Source of the DNA: Pseudomonas sp. G34
GTDB lineage: Bacteria; Pseudomonadota; Gammaproteobacteria; Pseudomonadales; Pseudomonadaceae
DNA: 64,000 nucleotides
Assembly: GCF_031119625.1 (NCBI RefSeq)
Contig: NZ_JAVHZV010000007.1
Coordinates: 293,275-357,274 of the forward strand
Direction: 5' to 3'
A program made the translations under genes and the position numbers. Of this stretch, positions 25,080-34,164 are shown piece by piece. The notes beneath the pieces are model-generated. The model was not told the origin of the DNA. It saw only the letters and a list, made by a program, of their open reading frames with translations, and ran no database searches. How positions within the stretch are numbered: position 1 is the stretch's first letter; each line of letters starts with the position of its first letter.

Positions 25080-26651
25080 ATGAACAAAATAGCAGCAGTA
25101 GCAGTAGGGCTGGTGGCGGTTGGCGCCCTCAGCACGGCCGGCGCCTGGTACACCGGCACCCAGTTGCCCGGTGTGCTTGACAACCTTATCGATGAGGCCA
25201 ACAAACAGGGTGCCGACGCGCTGCTGGGCACGGGCGTTTCCACCAAGCTCGAACTGCTGTCGCTGGAAACCCGGTTGTTCAGCAGTACCGCGCACTACCG
25301 CTTCTCCCTGGACGCACCGGCCAAAGACGGCGAGCCGCGGCATGTCGAGATTCTGCTGGTGGATAATATCCAGCACGGCCCGCTGCCGGCCTCGCGGCTC
25401 ATGCGCCTGAACCTGTGGCCGGTCATGGCAGCCAGCAATTACCAGTTGGAGGCCAACGAACTCACCCAGAAGTGGTTCGATGCCGCCAAGGGCGCTGCAC
25501 CGCTCACGGGTACCGGCGTTCTCGGCTACGACGGTTCGACCCAGGGCACCCTGGTGCTCACGCCACTGGACTTTGCGCCTTCGCCAACTTCCGCGGTGAA
25601 GTTCTCCGGCATGACCCTCGATATCGAAGCCAGCAAGAATGCCAAGCAGGTACAAGTCAGTGGCGGCATGGACAGCCTGCTGCTCAGCAGCAGCGATGAG
25701 ACGCCAATGCAGGTCGACCTGCGCGACCTGACCCTGAGCAGCGAGCAGCGCCTGGGCAGCGGCGATTTCTATGTCGGTGACAGCAGCATCAAGCTGGCCA
25801 CCGCGCAGATCAAGGTCGGTGACAAGCCCGCTGTGCTGCTCAAGGATCTTGCCCAGGTCGGCAGCCTGCAGGAGAGCGGCACCGCGCTCCACGGGCAGAT
25901 TGGCTATGACATCGGCAAGATCAGTTATGACGGCAAGGAGATTGGTGGCCTGCGCACCCTGTGGGCGATCAAGAACTTCGACAGCGCGGCGCTGCAATCG
26001 CTGATCAAGCTGTATCAGGACAAACTTGTCCCGGTTCAGCAGGCCCAGGCCCTGGGCGAGGAAGCACCGCAACTCGACCTCTCGGCCGAGGACGAAGCGC
26101 GCCTGAAGGCGGATCTCGAGAAGCTGCTGGCCGGCAAACCGCAGCTGGCGCTGGACAACTTCACCCTCACCACGGCCCACGGCCAGGCCTCGCTGCGTGT
26201 GGTGCTGGATCTGGACAAGCCGGAGTCCTTCGAGCTGGCGCCTGACGAACTGGCCAGGCAGATGATCGCGAAGCTGGAGGCCAAGCTGTCGGTCGCCAAG
26301 GCGGTGATCGGCGACGGTGTGCGCATCCAGGCGATGGTCGAAGGCGTCACCGATGCCAAGGCCATCGAAGAGCAGGCGACGATGATGACCGAGATGGGCA
26401 GCGGCATGGCGCTCGGCACCGGCCTGCTGACCCTGGAAGGCGACACCCTGCAATCCTCGCTGCATTACGCCGACAACAAGGTGACCTTCAACGGCCAGGA
26501 CATGAGCGTCGACGAGTTCGTCACCCTGGTAATGTCCAAGACCGGCGGCATGGGCGGCGGCCTCGATGGTGAAGCATCGATGTACGACCCCCAGGAAGGC
26601 ATGGGCGAGGATGACCGCGCCGATGGGCAGGCGCCCGATACGGCCGAGTAA
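25080..26651 (+). CDS. YdgA-family (DUF945) envelope protein
   Basis: 523 residues. An N-terminal hydrophobic segment (about 4-22) acts as signal or anchor, and the remaining long region is the DUF945 type, with repeated beta-strand patterns such as LDNFTLTTAHGQASLRVVLDL. E. coli YdgA is similar in size and localises to the inner membrane facing the periplasm; its function is unclear. The ATG at 25080 begins directly before the hydrophobic segment; the longer open frame upstream is rejected. A strong terminator follows. Confidence 0.83.
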   Translation: MNKIAAVAVGLVAVGALSTAGAWYTGTQLPGVLDNLIDEANKQGADALLGTGVSTKLELLSLETRLFSSTAHYRFSLDAPAKDGEPRHVEILLVDNIQHGPLPASRLMRLNLWPVMAASNYQLEANELTQKWFDAAKGAAPLTGTGVLGYDGSTQGTLVLTPLDFAPSPTSAVKFSGMTLDIEASKNAKQVQVSGGMDSLLLSSSDETPMQVDLRDLTLSSEQRLGSGDFYVGDSSIKLATAQIKVGDKPAVLLKDLAQVGSLQESGTALHGQIGYDIGKISYDGKEIGGLRTLWAIKNFDSAALQSLIKLYQDKLVPVQQAQALGEEAPQLDLSAEDEARLKADLEKLLAGKPQLALDNFTLTTAHGQASLRVVLDLDKPESFELAPDELARQMIAKLEAKLSVAKAVIGDGVRIQAMVEGVTDAKAIEEQATMMTEMGSGMALGTGLLTLEGDTLQSSLHYADNKVTFNGQDMSVDEFVTLVMSKTGGMGGGLDGEASMYDPQEGMGEDDRADGQAPDTAE

Positions 26652-26669
26652 GCCGTTCGCCTGATGCAA

Positions 26670-26697
26670 GAAAGCCAGTCCTGCGACTGGCTTTTTT
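26670..26697. terminator. Rho-independent terminator, bidirectional
   Basis: AAAGCCAGTC-CTGC-GACTGGCTTT, a 10-bp perfect stem followed by a T run and preceded by an A run, lies between the convergent YdgA-like and TonB-receptor genes and serves both. Confidence 0.92.
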
Positions 26698-26714
26698 GTG
26701 CGCCGGGTATTGGC

Positions 26715-28910
26715 TCAGAAGCTGTACTTGGCGGTCAGCATCAGGTTGCGCGGGGCGCCGTAGGTGTCGCCGCCGTACTCGATGGAGTTGGAAATCGACG
26801 CGTAGTACTTCTTGTCGAAGACGTTGTTGGCGTTGAGCTGCAGATCCAGATTCTCGTTGACCGCATAGCCTGCCATCAGGCTGGTGAGCGCGTAGGCGCC
26901 TTGCTTGAGGCGGTAGCTGCTGCCGTCGTCCAGCGCGATGTCGTTGTAAAGGCGGCTCTGCCAGGAAACGTTGCCACCGACCCGCAGTTTTTCCAGCGGG
27001 CCCTGGAAGCGATAGACCGTGGAGAGCTTGAACAGGTGCTCCGGCATGTCGGTGTCGAAGCGCTGGTTCTCGTTCTGCGGGTTGGCGGCGTCCTTCAAGG
27101 TGTGCACGCGGGCGTAGGTATAGCCTGCGCCAAGTTGCCAGTTCTCGGTCAGTGCGCCTTGCAGTTCCAGGTCGATACCCTGGCTGCGCACTTCGCCGGA
27201 GGCGACATAGCAATTATTCGGGTCGGCACAGTTCTGACGGTCGCTCCCGGTCACGGCAACGGCGCGGTTTTCCTGGTCTACTCGGAACAATGCGGCGCTG
27301 GCGTTAAGCGCGCCATCAAAGTATTCGCCCTTTATGCCCACTTCGTAGTTTTTGCCACTAATCGGCGTGATCGGAGTTGCCGACCTATCTTTCTCCGCTT
27401 GTGGCTTGAAGATATCGCTGTAGCTGACATAGACCGAGTGGTGGTCATCCAGGTCGTAGATCAGCCCGGCAAAACGGGTGACGTTACGGGTCACCTTGTA
27501 ATCGGCCGTCGAGCTTTCCTTGTCGTCATAGTCGTACCAGTCCAGGCGCCCGCCGAGGATCAGTTTCAACGGGTCGGCCAGGCTCAGGCGGGTGGTCAGG
27601 TACACGCCGTCCTGGGTGGTGACGGTGCGGCCGCTGCCGGTACGGGTGAAATCCGGCTTGCCGCCATCGACCGGCCAGTTGGTCACATAGGGGCTGTAGC
27701 TGTGGGTGTTGGTGTCGGCGATGCGCTTGCTGGCGCCGATCACCAGTTCGTGGGTGCGCCCGAGGGCCTCGAACGGGCCGCTGACGAAGCTGTCCAGGCC
27801 GAGCTTGTGCTCGTCGTACTTGGCTTGCCAGACGGTTCGCTCCAGCGGTCTGGCTGGTTGTTGGAAGCGCGACTGGTAGGAGCCCGAGAACAGCGCATTG
27901 AGGTCGGAGTAATCGGCATTGACCTGCAGCTTCCAGTCATTGGCCAGTTGCTGGCGCAGTTCGGCGAACAGCGTATTGGTTTGCTGATCCTTGTTTTCCC
28001 AGTCGCTTCCCGGATTGTAGGAACGTGACAGGTCCAGGTGGCGGCCATCGAGGCCGATCATCGAGGCACCCCAGAAGTTGTTGGTCTTGTCCTTCTGGTG
28101 AGAGAAACCGACGCTGAGGGTGGTGAAATCGCTCAGGTCCGCCTCGGTGATGGCGTAGAACAGGCCGTGATCTTCCTCGGCACCATCGACATAGCTGTTG
28201 GCATCGCGGTAGGAGGTCACCACCCGGCCGCGCAGGGTGCCGCTGTCGTTGAGCGGGCTGGAGGCGTCGATTTCGCCACGGTAATCGTCCCAACTGCCAG
28301 CGGCGCCGGTCAGGGTCACGCGCTGATCGGCCAATGGGCGCTTGCGCACCATGTTGACCGCTGCCGAGGGGTTGCCCGCGCCGGTGACCAGGCCGGTGGC
28401 ACCGCGTACCACTTCCACCCGATCGAACATCGCCAGGTTCGGTTGCACGCCCACGCCTACGCCGTTGTAGCCGCTGGGAATGCCGTCATACATCAGGTTG
28501 TCGATTTCGAAGCCGCGGGCGTAGTAGGTCTGCCGGCCCGGGCCGCTGGCATAGCTGAGAAACACCCCGGGTGTGGCGGCGATGGCATCGTTGATGCTGG
28601 TCATGCCCTGGTCATCCATGCGCTGGCGGGTGATCACGGTGGTCGCCTGGGGTGTTTCGCGCAGGGTCATGGGCAGCTTGGTGGCGGTGGCCATGGCGCC
28701 GGTGGTGTAGGAGCGCGAGCCTTCGGTGGTGCTGCCCAGCTGGGAGTTGGTGATTTCGGTGGCGCCCAGTTCCAGCACGCCGCTCGCGGCGCCCTCCTGC
28801 ACGTCGAGGCGTTCCTGGGCCAGGGCCGGGGTCAGGGTGGCCATGCAGATGGCCAGGGCCAGATGATTGCGGGAGGCAACGAAGCAGCGGGGTGGGGTGA
28901 GACGCGACAT
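26715..28910 (-). CDS. TonB-dependent siderophore receptor
   Basis: 731 residues: signal peptide (1-31, cleaved after LAQ or nearby), a plug domain (about 75-195: RETPQATTVITRQRMDDQ, YARGFEIDNLMYDG, VEVVRGATGLVTGAG, NMVRKRP), and a 22-strand barrel ending in the C-terminal Phe (LTAKYSF). It looks like the FhuE/FpvA class that imports ferric hydroxamate or pyoverdine-type siderophores. There is no N-terminal signalling (STN) domain, so cell-surface signalling is unlikely. A Fur box upstream points to iron repression. The siderophore cannot be named. Confidence 0.9.
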   Translation of the reverse strand: MSRLTPPRCFVASRNHLALAICMATLTPALAQERLDVQEGAASGVLELGATEITNSQLGSTTEGSRSYTTGAMATATKLPMTLRETPQATTVITRQRMDDQGMTSINDAIAATPGVFLSYASGPGRQTYYARGFEIDNLMYDGIPSGYNGVGVGVQPNLAMFDRVEVVRGATGLVTGAGNPSAAVNMVRKRPLADQRVTLTGAAGSWDDYRGEIDASSPLNDSGTLRGRVVTSYRDANSYVDGAEEDHGLFYAITEADLSDFTTLSVGFSHQKDKTNNFWGASMIGLDGRHLDLSRSYNPGSDWENKDQQTNTLFAELRQQLANDWKLQVNADYSDLNALFSGSYQSRFQQPARPLERTVWQAKYDEHKLGLDSFVSGPFEALGRTHELVIGASKRIADTNTHSYSPYVTNWPVDGGKPDFTRTGSGRTVTTQDGVYLTTRLSLADPLKLILGGRLDWYDYDDKESSTADYKVTRNVTRFAGLIYDLDDHHSVYVSYSDIFKPQAEKDRSATPITPISGKNYEVGIKGEYFDGALNASAALFRVDQENRAVAVTGSDRQNCADPNNCYVASGEVRSQGIDLELQGALTENWQLGAGYTYARVHTLKDAANPQNENQRFDTDMPEHLFKLSTVYRFQGPLEKLRVGGNVSWQSRLYNDIALDDGSSYRLKQGAYALTSLMAGYAVNENLDLQLNANNVFDKKYYASISNSIEYGGDTYGAPRNLMLTAKYSF

Positions 28911-28950
28911 GGAGGTTCCCTGGCTAGTGAGTGGTAAGCGTGATGATTGT

Positions 28951-28969
28951 GAGAATTGTTATTATTATA
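28951..28969 (-). promoter_or_regulatory. Fur box upstream of the TonB receptor
   Basis: On the minus strand the 19-mer TATAATAATAACAATTCTC matches the Fur consensus GATAATGATAATCATTATC at 14 of 19 positions, about 40 bases before the receptor start and in a strikingly AT-rich patch. Iron-dependent repression is expected. Confidence 0.75.
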
Positions 28970-29086
28970 TTGTAAAAATTTATCCGAGTGACCAAGGGCG
29001 CTGCGCGAATTAATCGACTGATCAAGGGGTTAGCGGTGGGAAACAGCGAGTGTCAGCTAGCCGGCGCGCTGAAGGGAGGGCAGCCA

Positions 29087-29563
29087 ATGGCTGGCGCGCC
29101 AGAGAGCGTCGCTTCGCAGCCAGTGCTGAGGCCGGCGCGGGCCACCGACATTCCGGCGATCTACCGGGGCGAGCTGGGCTATATCCGCCAATGGGAGCCG
29201 CAGCACGAGCAAGCCTGGCAGACGGCTGCCGAGCGGCATCTCGCCAGGTGGGTCGAGAACTTCGCGCGACTGACCGTCGCGTGTCTCGAGGATCAACTCG
29301 TCGGCTATTCGCTATGGGCCGATGAACTGGGGCATGCGCAGCTGTGCACCCTGCATGTCAGCGAGGCGTATCGGCGACGGGGGATCGGCCGGGTGCTGGT
29401 CACGGCCTATATCGAGAGCGCCCGGCAGGCGGGCTTCGAAACGTTGAGCCTGCATGTGCGCAGCGATAACCCGGCCCGGCGGCTCTACGAGAGGACCGGG
29501 TTCAGCCAGGTCGGGGTCAATGCCCGCGGCTACCTGCGCTATGAACTGCAGACGGCGGGTTAG
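29087..29563 (+). CDS. GNAT-family N-acetyltransferase
   Basis: 158 residues. The acetyl-CoA loop appears as SEAYRRRGIGRVLV (about 86-99), followed by FETLSLHVRSDNPARRLYERTGF, the typical GNAT motif B. The ATG at 29087 follows a strong site (GAAGGGAGGG); the frame opens earlier at 28988 without one. Its 3' end overlaps the convergent transporter gene by four bases. Substrate unknown. Confidence 0.85.
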   Translation: MAGAPESVASQPVLRPARATDIPAIYRGELGYIRQWEPQHEQAWQTAAERHLARWVENFARLTVACLEDQLVGYSLWADELGHAQLCTLHVSEAYRRRGIGRVLVTAYIESARQAGFETLSLHVRSDNPARRLYERTGFSQVGVNARGYLRYELQTAG

Positions 29564-30810
29564 CGGCCTGCGGGGGCTGGCGCCTGGGGCTTGAGCGGTT
29601 GGGTGCGTGGCAGCAGCGCGGTGGCCAGGCCCAGCAGCGGCAGGAACGACACCAGGTGGTAGACCCAGACGATGCCGTGCACGTCGGCCAGCTCGCCCAG
29701 CGCCGCGGCGCCGATGCCGCCAATGCCGAACATCAGGCCGAACATCAGCCCGGAAACCATACCGACGCGCCCTGGCACCGCTTCCTGGGCATAGACCACC
29801 AGGGCAGCGAACGCCGAGGACATCACCAGGCCGATCATGATCGCCAGCACCGCCGTCGCCGTGGCGCCGACGTAGGGCAGGGCCAGGGCGAAGGGCGCCA
29901 CGCCCATGAAGGAGATCCAGATCACTGCCTTGCGGCCGATGCGATCGCCCACCGGGCCGCCGGCGAAGGTGCCGAAGGCCACCGCGGCGAGGAAGATGAA
30001 CAGGTAGATCTGGCTCTGCTGAACGCTCATGGCGAAGCGCTCGATCAGGTAGAAGGTAAAGAAGTTGGTGAACGCGGCGATGTACACGAACTTGGCGAAC
30101 ATCAGCACGCAGATCACCGCGATCGCCTGGATCACCTGGGCGCGGTTCAGGCCGACCGTCTGCCTGCCGGCCAGGCTCTTCAGCTTGGCCTGGCCGTGGT
30201 TCACGCTCCAGATGGTCAGGCGGCAGAGCACGAAGATCGCCAGCGCGGCGGCCAGCATGAACCAGGCGATGGCGTGCTGGCCGTAGGGAATGACGATGGC
30301 GGCAGCCAACAGCGGGCCCAGGGCCGAGCCGGAGTTGCCGCCAACCTGAAAGGTCGATTGCGCCGTGCCGAAGCGCCCACCCGAGGCCATCCGGGCGATT
30401 CGCGAGGCTTCCGGGTGGAAGGTCGCCGAGCCCACGCCGACCACCGCCGCCGACAGCAACAGCATCTCGTAGCTGCTGGCGAAGGCCAGCAGGGCGATAC
30501 CGATAAAGGTCATCAGCATGCCCGAGGGCAGCAGATAGGGCTTGGGGTGCTTGTCGGTGTACATGCCGATCCACGGCTGCAGCAGTGACGCGGTGATCTG
30601 GTAGACCAGACCCAGCCAGCCGATCTGCGCGAAGCTCAGGGTGAACTGGCTCTTGAGCATCGGGTAGACGGCGGGCATCACCGACTGGATCAGGTCATTG
30701 AGCAGGTGCGAGAACGCGGCGGCGCCCACCACCGGCAACAGAAAGCCGTGGGCCTGGGTGGACGGTGCGAGGGCCGGATCGGCAGGGCGGTCGGCTGTGC
30801 TGGTTTTCAT
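29560..30810 (-). CDS. MFS transporter, fosmidomycin-resistance (Fsr) type
   Basis: 416 residues with twelve membrane segments. Fsr-family features are the N-terminal FSHLLNDLIQSVMPAVYP (about 33-50), YTDKHPKPYLLPSGM, and GVGSATFHPEASRIARMASG. This branch of the major facilitator superfamily exports fosmidomycin and related compounds by proton antiport. The start is taken at ATG 30810; an in-frame TTG two codons earlier is possible. It is convergent with the GNAT gene. Confidence 0.87.
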   Translation of the reverse strand: MKTSTADRPADPALAPSTQAHGFLLPVVGAAAFSHLLNDLIQSVMPAVYPMLKSQFTLSFAQIGWLGLVYQITASLLQPWIGMYTDKHPKPYLLPSGMLMTFIGIALLAFASSYEMLLLSAAVVGVGSATFHPEASRIARMASGGRFGTAQSTFQVGGNSGSALGPLLAAAIVIPYGQHAIAWFMLAAALAIFVLCRLTIWSVNHGQAKLKSLAGRQTVGLNRAQVIQAIAVICVLMFAKFVYIAAFTNFFTFYLIERFAMSVQQSQIYLFIFLAAVAFGTFAGGPVGDRIGRKAVIWISFMGVAPFALALPYVGATATAVLAIMIGLVMSSAFAALVVYAQEAVPGRVGMVSGLMFGLMFGIGGIGAAALGELADVHGIVWVYHLVSFLPLLGLATALLPRTQPLKPQAPAPAGR

Positions 30811-31076
30811 ACGCAAGGCTTCATGTGGCTGCTGGGCCTGCTGGCAATCGGCTGCCAGCCCGGCCGGAGGGTGGGACAGGCCGCCAAGCTTACGGGCGCC
30901 GGCGGCGCCTGTCTCGCCCGATTCGGCAACGGGTTAAACTTCCGAGCCGCCGCGCCGGTCGATTTTCGGACACACCGCAACCGACGGCGAGGGCCAATGC
31001 ACAGCAGTCACCGCACCACCCAGGCGACCTCGAGGCACCCAGGCGCCAGGCTTGGCGCCCGCGGATCGGCAAGCCG

Positions 31077-31442
31077 ATGAGCCGCCGTGACGCGGCAACG
31101 CTGACCACCCCCGACCGCCGCTACCTGATCGTCAGGGGCCGGCTGTGGCGGTTATCCAACCCCGAACTGAGCGAGCCACAGCGCCAGGCGCTGGTCAACC
31201 AACTGATGGACGCTCGGCGTCTGGTCAAGGCCGCCAAGGCGGCGGACGACCGCGCTTCGCTCAAGCAGGCGCGGGCCCAGGTGCAGGAGGCCAAGGTCGC
31301 GCTGGGCGAGCGTGGCCCGGTGTGGTGGCGCGATGGCGCGCCGGACTACAACCGCCACCTGGTCAGCAACAGCCCCTACGCCGACTGGTTCGCCACCCTC
31401 CAGGGGCAGGGCGCTGGGCCACAGGGGTTGGGGCGAACCTGA
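31077..31442 (+). CDS. conserved hypothetical protein
   Basis: 121 residues, basic and helical in the middle. Blocks such as RRYLIVRGRLWRLSNPEL (about 14-31) and ERGPVWWRDGAPDYNRH (about 77-93) recur, as I recall, in a widespread proteobacterial family without known function. The ATG at 31077 is chosen because conservation starts there; the open frame runs far upstream. No partner gene is evident. Confidence 0.7.
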   Translation: MSRRDAATLTTPDRRYLIVRGRLWRLSNPELSEPQRQALVNQLMDARRLVKAAKAADDRASLKQARAQVQEAKVALGERGPVWWRDGAPDYNRHLVSNSPYADWFATLQGQGAGPQGLGRT

Positions 31443-31595
31443 GCGAAACGGTGTTTACCCGGTTAGGGGGCTGGGCGCCGGGCCCATCTGTGCGTACGCT
31501 GTGCGCGCCAGCACCGGCAGCGGGACTGTCGAGCGACAGCCGGGGCGGCAACCAGGGTGATTCAATGGCGCAGCGGCGAGCAGAGGTAACCAGCG

Positions 31596-33143
31596 GTGGA
31601 TGATTCCGGTCGGCGACAGTTCGACCTGTCTTCGGGCGCCAGCAATCCACGGGGCCTGCTGATCGGCGCGGTGATTTTCGTCTGTGGCGTGCTGTTGCTG
31701 TCGACCGCCCTGCACGTGCGTTGGGACAAGTCCCAGGCCATGGCCAAGAACACCGAGGCCATGCAGACCCTGGCCGCTGCGCTGAACAGCCAGGCCGAAT
31801 CGACCATTCGGGTCGCCGACACCCTGCTCACCGCGCTGATCTCCATGCACCGCTCCGCGGGCCACGGCGAAGCCAGCATCCGCGAGCTGAATCAGCTGGC
31901 GAAAACCCAGATAAGCGAGCTCGGTGAACTGGACGGCCTGTACATGTCCGACGCCAGCGGGCAGTACTTCCTGGCCACCAATGCTCGCGCCCAGCGGCTG
32001 AACAATTCCGACCGCCGCTACTTCCAGCACCATCGGCAAAACCCGGGCAACGCGCTGTACATCGGCCAGCCGATAAGGGGCAAGAGCACCGGGCAGTGGG
32101 TCATCACCCTGTCCAAGGGCATCTACGACGCTGACGGCACCTTTCAGGGCGTTGCCCTGGCTACCCTGAGCGTCGAGCGGTTCCGCACGCTCTACCGCTC
32201 GTTGCCGCTTGGCGAGCAGGGCATCGTGGTGCTGGCCAAGCGCGACGGCACCATCCTCGCCCGCTCGCAGAGCGATGCGCAGACCTACCTGACCAACATT
32301 TCCCAGAGCCCGATGCTGCAGGCCATCAACCAGGGCACGCCGAGAGGGGCGGTCACCCTTAACGCCATCGTCGACGGCGTGCGGCGGGTCTACGGCTTCG
32401 ACGCCAGCCTCAATTACCCGATACTGGTGGCGGTGGCCGCGCCCGAGGAGCAGGCGCTGGCGGCCTGGCGGCAGCGCGCCTGGATGATGTGGAGCTTTGC
32501 CCTGGCCGCGGTGCTGGGTGTCGGCATCATGGTTCTGCTGGTGCTGCGCGCGTTGGGGCGGCAGTCGGCCATGGCGGTCGAGCTGCAGGCGGCCCACCAG
32601 TCCCTGGCCACCGCCAACAGCACCCTGAAAACCCTCGCCGCCGAAGACGGCCTCACCGGCCTGGCCAACCGCCGGCACCTCGACGCCTACCTGGCCAGCG
32701 CCTTTCTGCGCGCCCGACGCGAGGACACCTCGCTGGCCTTCGCCCTGGTGGATGTGGATTTCTTCAAGGGCTACAACGATGCCTATGGGCACCAGCGCGG
32801 TGATCAGGCGCTGATCGAAGTCTGCAAGGCGATGCGTACGCGGATGCGCCGCGAGGGCGATCTGGTGGCCCGCTATGGCGGTGAGGAGATGGCCATCGTG
32901 CTGCCGGGCATGTCCGCCGAGCAGGCGCTGGGCATCGCCGAACAGGTGCGCGAGGCGGTGCAGCGCCTGGGCATCGAGCATCGCCAGTCCGCCTATGATC
33001 AGGTCACCGTGAGCATCGGCGTGGTCGCAGGCGTTCCGGGCAAGCACATCACCACGGTCGAGGACATGGTCGCGGCCGCTGACCGGGCGCTGTACGCCGC
33101 CAAGGGCCAGGGCCGCAACCGCGTGGTGCTGGCCACGCTTTGA
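31596..33143 (+). CDS. membrane diguanylate cyclase with periplasmic Cache domain
   Basis: 515 residues: membrane segment at about 20-40, periplasmic double-Cache region (about 45-290, with the GLYMSDASGQYFLATN and NSDRRYFQHH blocks), a second membrane segment near 300-325, then a GGDEF domain. The active-site motif is GGEEM (428-432). The inhibitory I-site RxxD is present (REGD, ending five residues before GGEEM). It should make cyclic di-GMP in response to an external ligand. The start is GTG at 31596, with AGAGGT upstream. No EAL domain. Confidence 0.9.
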   Translation: MDDSGRRQFDLSSGASNPRGLLIGAVIFVCGVLLLSTALHVRWDKSQAMAKNTEAMQTLAAALNSQAESTIRVADTLLTALISMHRSAGHGEASIRELNQLAKTQISELGELDGLYMSDASGQYFLATNARAQRLNNSDRRYFQHHRQNPGNALYIGQPIRGKSTGQWVITLSKGIYDADGTFQGVALATLSVERFRTLYRSLPLGEQGIVVLAKRDGTILARSQSDAQTYLTNISQSPMLQAINQGTPRGAVTLNAIVDGVRRVYGFDASLNYPILVAVAAPEEQALAAWRQRAWMMWSFALAAVLGVGIMVLLVLRALGRQSAMAVELQAAHQSLATANSTLKTLAAEDGLTGLANRRHLDAYLASAFLRARREDTSLAFALVDVDFFKGYNDAYGHQRGDQALIEVCKAMRTRMRREGDLVARYGGEEMAIVLPGMSAEQALGIAEQVREAVQRLGIEHRQSAYDQVTVSIGVVAGVPGKHITTVEDMVAAADRALYAAKGQGRNRVVLATL

Positions 33144-33170
33144 TCGGCCGATCCGTTCCCCGTCACACCC

Positions 33171-34073
33171 TCATGAACGCGCCGGCCCGGCCTCGACCTG
33201 CTCGCGCAGCAATTGCAGGTAGCGGCGCGCGCCCAGCCCGAGCGGGCGGCTCTTGTACCAGATCACATCGACCCACAGGCGGATCTGGCTGGCCATGTTG
33301 TCGAACTTCACCGCGGCCAGCACACCCGAGTCGATCATCGGCTGCACCAGCGGATGGGGCAGGTAGGCCCAGCCCATGCCGGCCTGCACCAGGTCGAGGG
33401 TGGCCATGTAGCTGTCGGTCAGCCATACCCGGTGGGACAGCACGATCTGCGGCTCCGAGGCCTTGGGGTCGTCACTGGCCACCACGATCTGCCGGGTGTC
33501 GGCCATCTGCCCGGCGTCCAGCCGCTTGCCTTCACTGTCGAACGGATAGCCGGGCGCCGCCACTGCGGTGAGCAACTGGCTGCCGGCCTCGGCGAAGGCT
33601 TCGCGTTCGTCGATGCCGGGGCGCTCGAACATCAGTGCCACGTGCGCGCTGCCGTCATGAATCATGCGCACCGCATCGGTCTGCGTGGCCGAGCGGATCT
33701 CGATCTCCAGGGTCGGGAATTCCCGGGCCAGGGTGGTCAGTGGGCGACTCCAGGCGCCGGTCTGCAGCTCCGGTGCCATGGCCAGTACCAGCCGGCGCTC
33801 CAGGCCCTTGTGCAACTGCAGGGCGTGGGCGTCGAGCAGGTTCAGCTGGCTGGCCACCTGCCGGGCCTGGGGTTCCAGGGCGCGGGCGGCCGACGTGGGC
33901 AGCGCCTTGCGGGTCGAGCGGTCGAAGAGGATCAGGTCGAGCTCGGCCTCCAGTTGCGAGACCGCCATGTTTACCGCCGAGGGCACCCGGCCCAGGGCCC
34001 GGGCCGCCGCGGAAAACGAGCCGTGGTCGATAACGGCGAGAAATACCCGCAGCGATTCACTGGTGAAAACCAT
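33171..34073 (-). CDS. LysR-family regulator
   Basis: 300 residues. Its winged helix begins at the N-terminus (LRVFLAVIDHGSFSAAARALG, 8-28), with an effector domain after about residue 90. It is divergent from the SDR gene at 34165, which heads a run of amine or amino-acid catabolism genes, so it is the likely regulator of that run. A palindrome lies in the intergenic region. Confidence 0.9.
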   Translation of the reverse strand: MVFTSESLRVFLAVIDHGSFSAAARALGRVPSAVNMAVSQLEAELDLILFDRSTRKALPTSAARALEPQARQVASQLNLLDAHALQLHKGLERRLVLAMAPELQTGAWSRPLTTLAREFPTLEIEIRSATQTDAVRMIHDGSAHVALMFERPGIDEREAFAEAGSQLLTAVAAPGYPFDSEGKRLDAGQMADTRQIVVASDDPKASEPQIVLSHRVWLTDSYMATLDLVQAGMGWAYLPHPLVQPMIDSGVLAAVKFDNMASQIRLWVDVIWYKSRPLGLGARRYLQLLREQVEAGPARS

Positions 34074-34087
34074 GGTTGTCAGTTTTC

Positions 34088-34114
34088 CTGATAATAGTTG
34101 TCTTTTTGTATCAG
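34088..34114. promoter_or_regulatory. candidate LysR site
   Basis: CTGATA and TATCAG form a perfect 6-bp inverted repeat with a 15-base AT-rich spacer, midway between the LysR start (34073) and the SDR start (34165). Confidence 0.4.
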
Positions 34115-34164
34115 ATTTATGCGCCTAGCATCCACTCCATCGAAACCTGTGCGGTGAGGTGGAT

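Noticed and set aside
25056..26669. Long minus-strand open frame of 537 codons antisense to the YdgA-like gene
   Set aside because: Repeated Leu/Gln/Gly-rich text without family motifs; the opposite strand has a signal sequence and a good DUF945 pattern.
26664..28028. Long plus-strand open frame of 454 codons antisense to the TonB receptor
   Set aside because: It is a shadow of the receptor gene caused by high GC. The receptor shows complete family motifs, whereas this frame has none.
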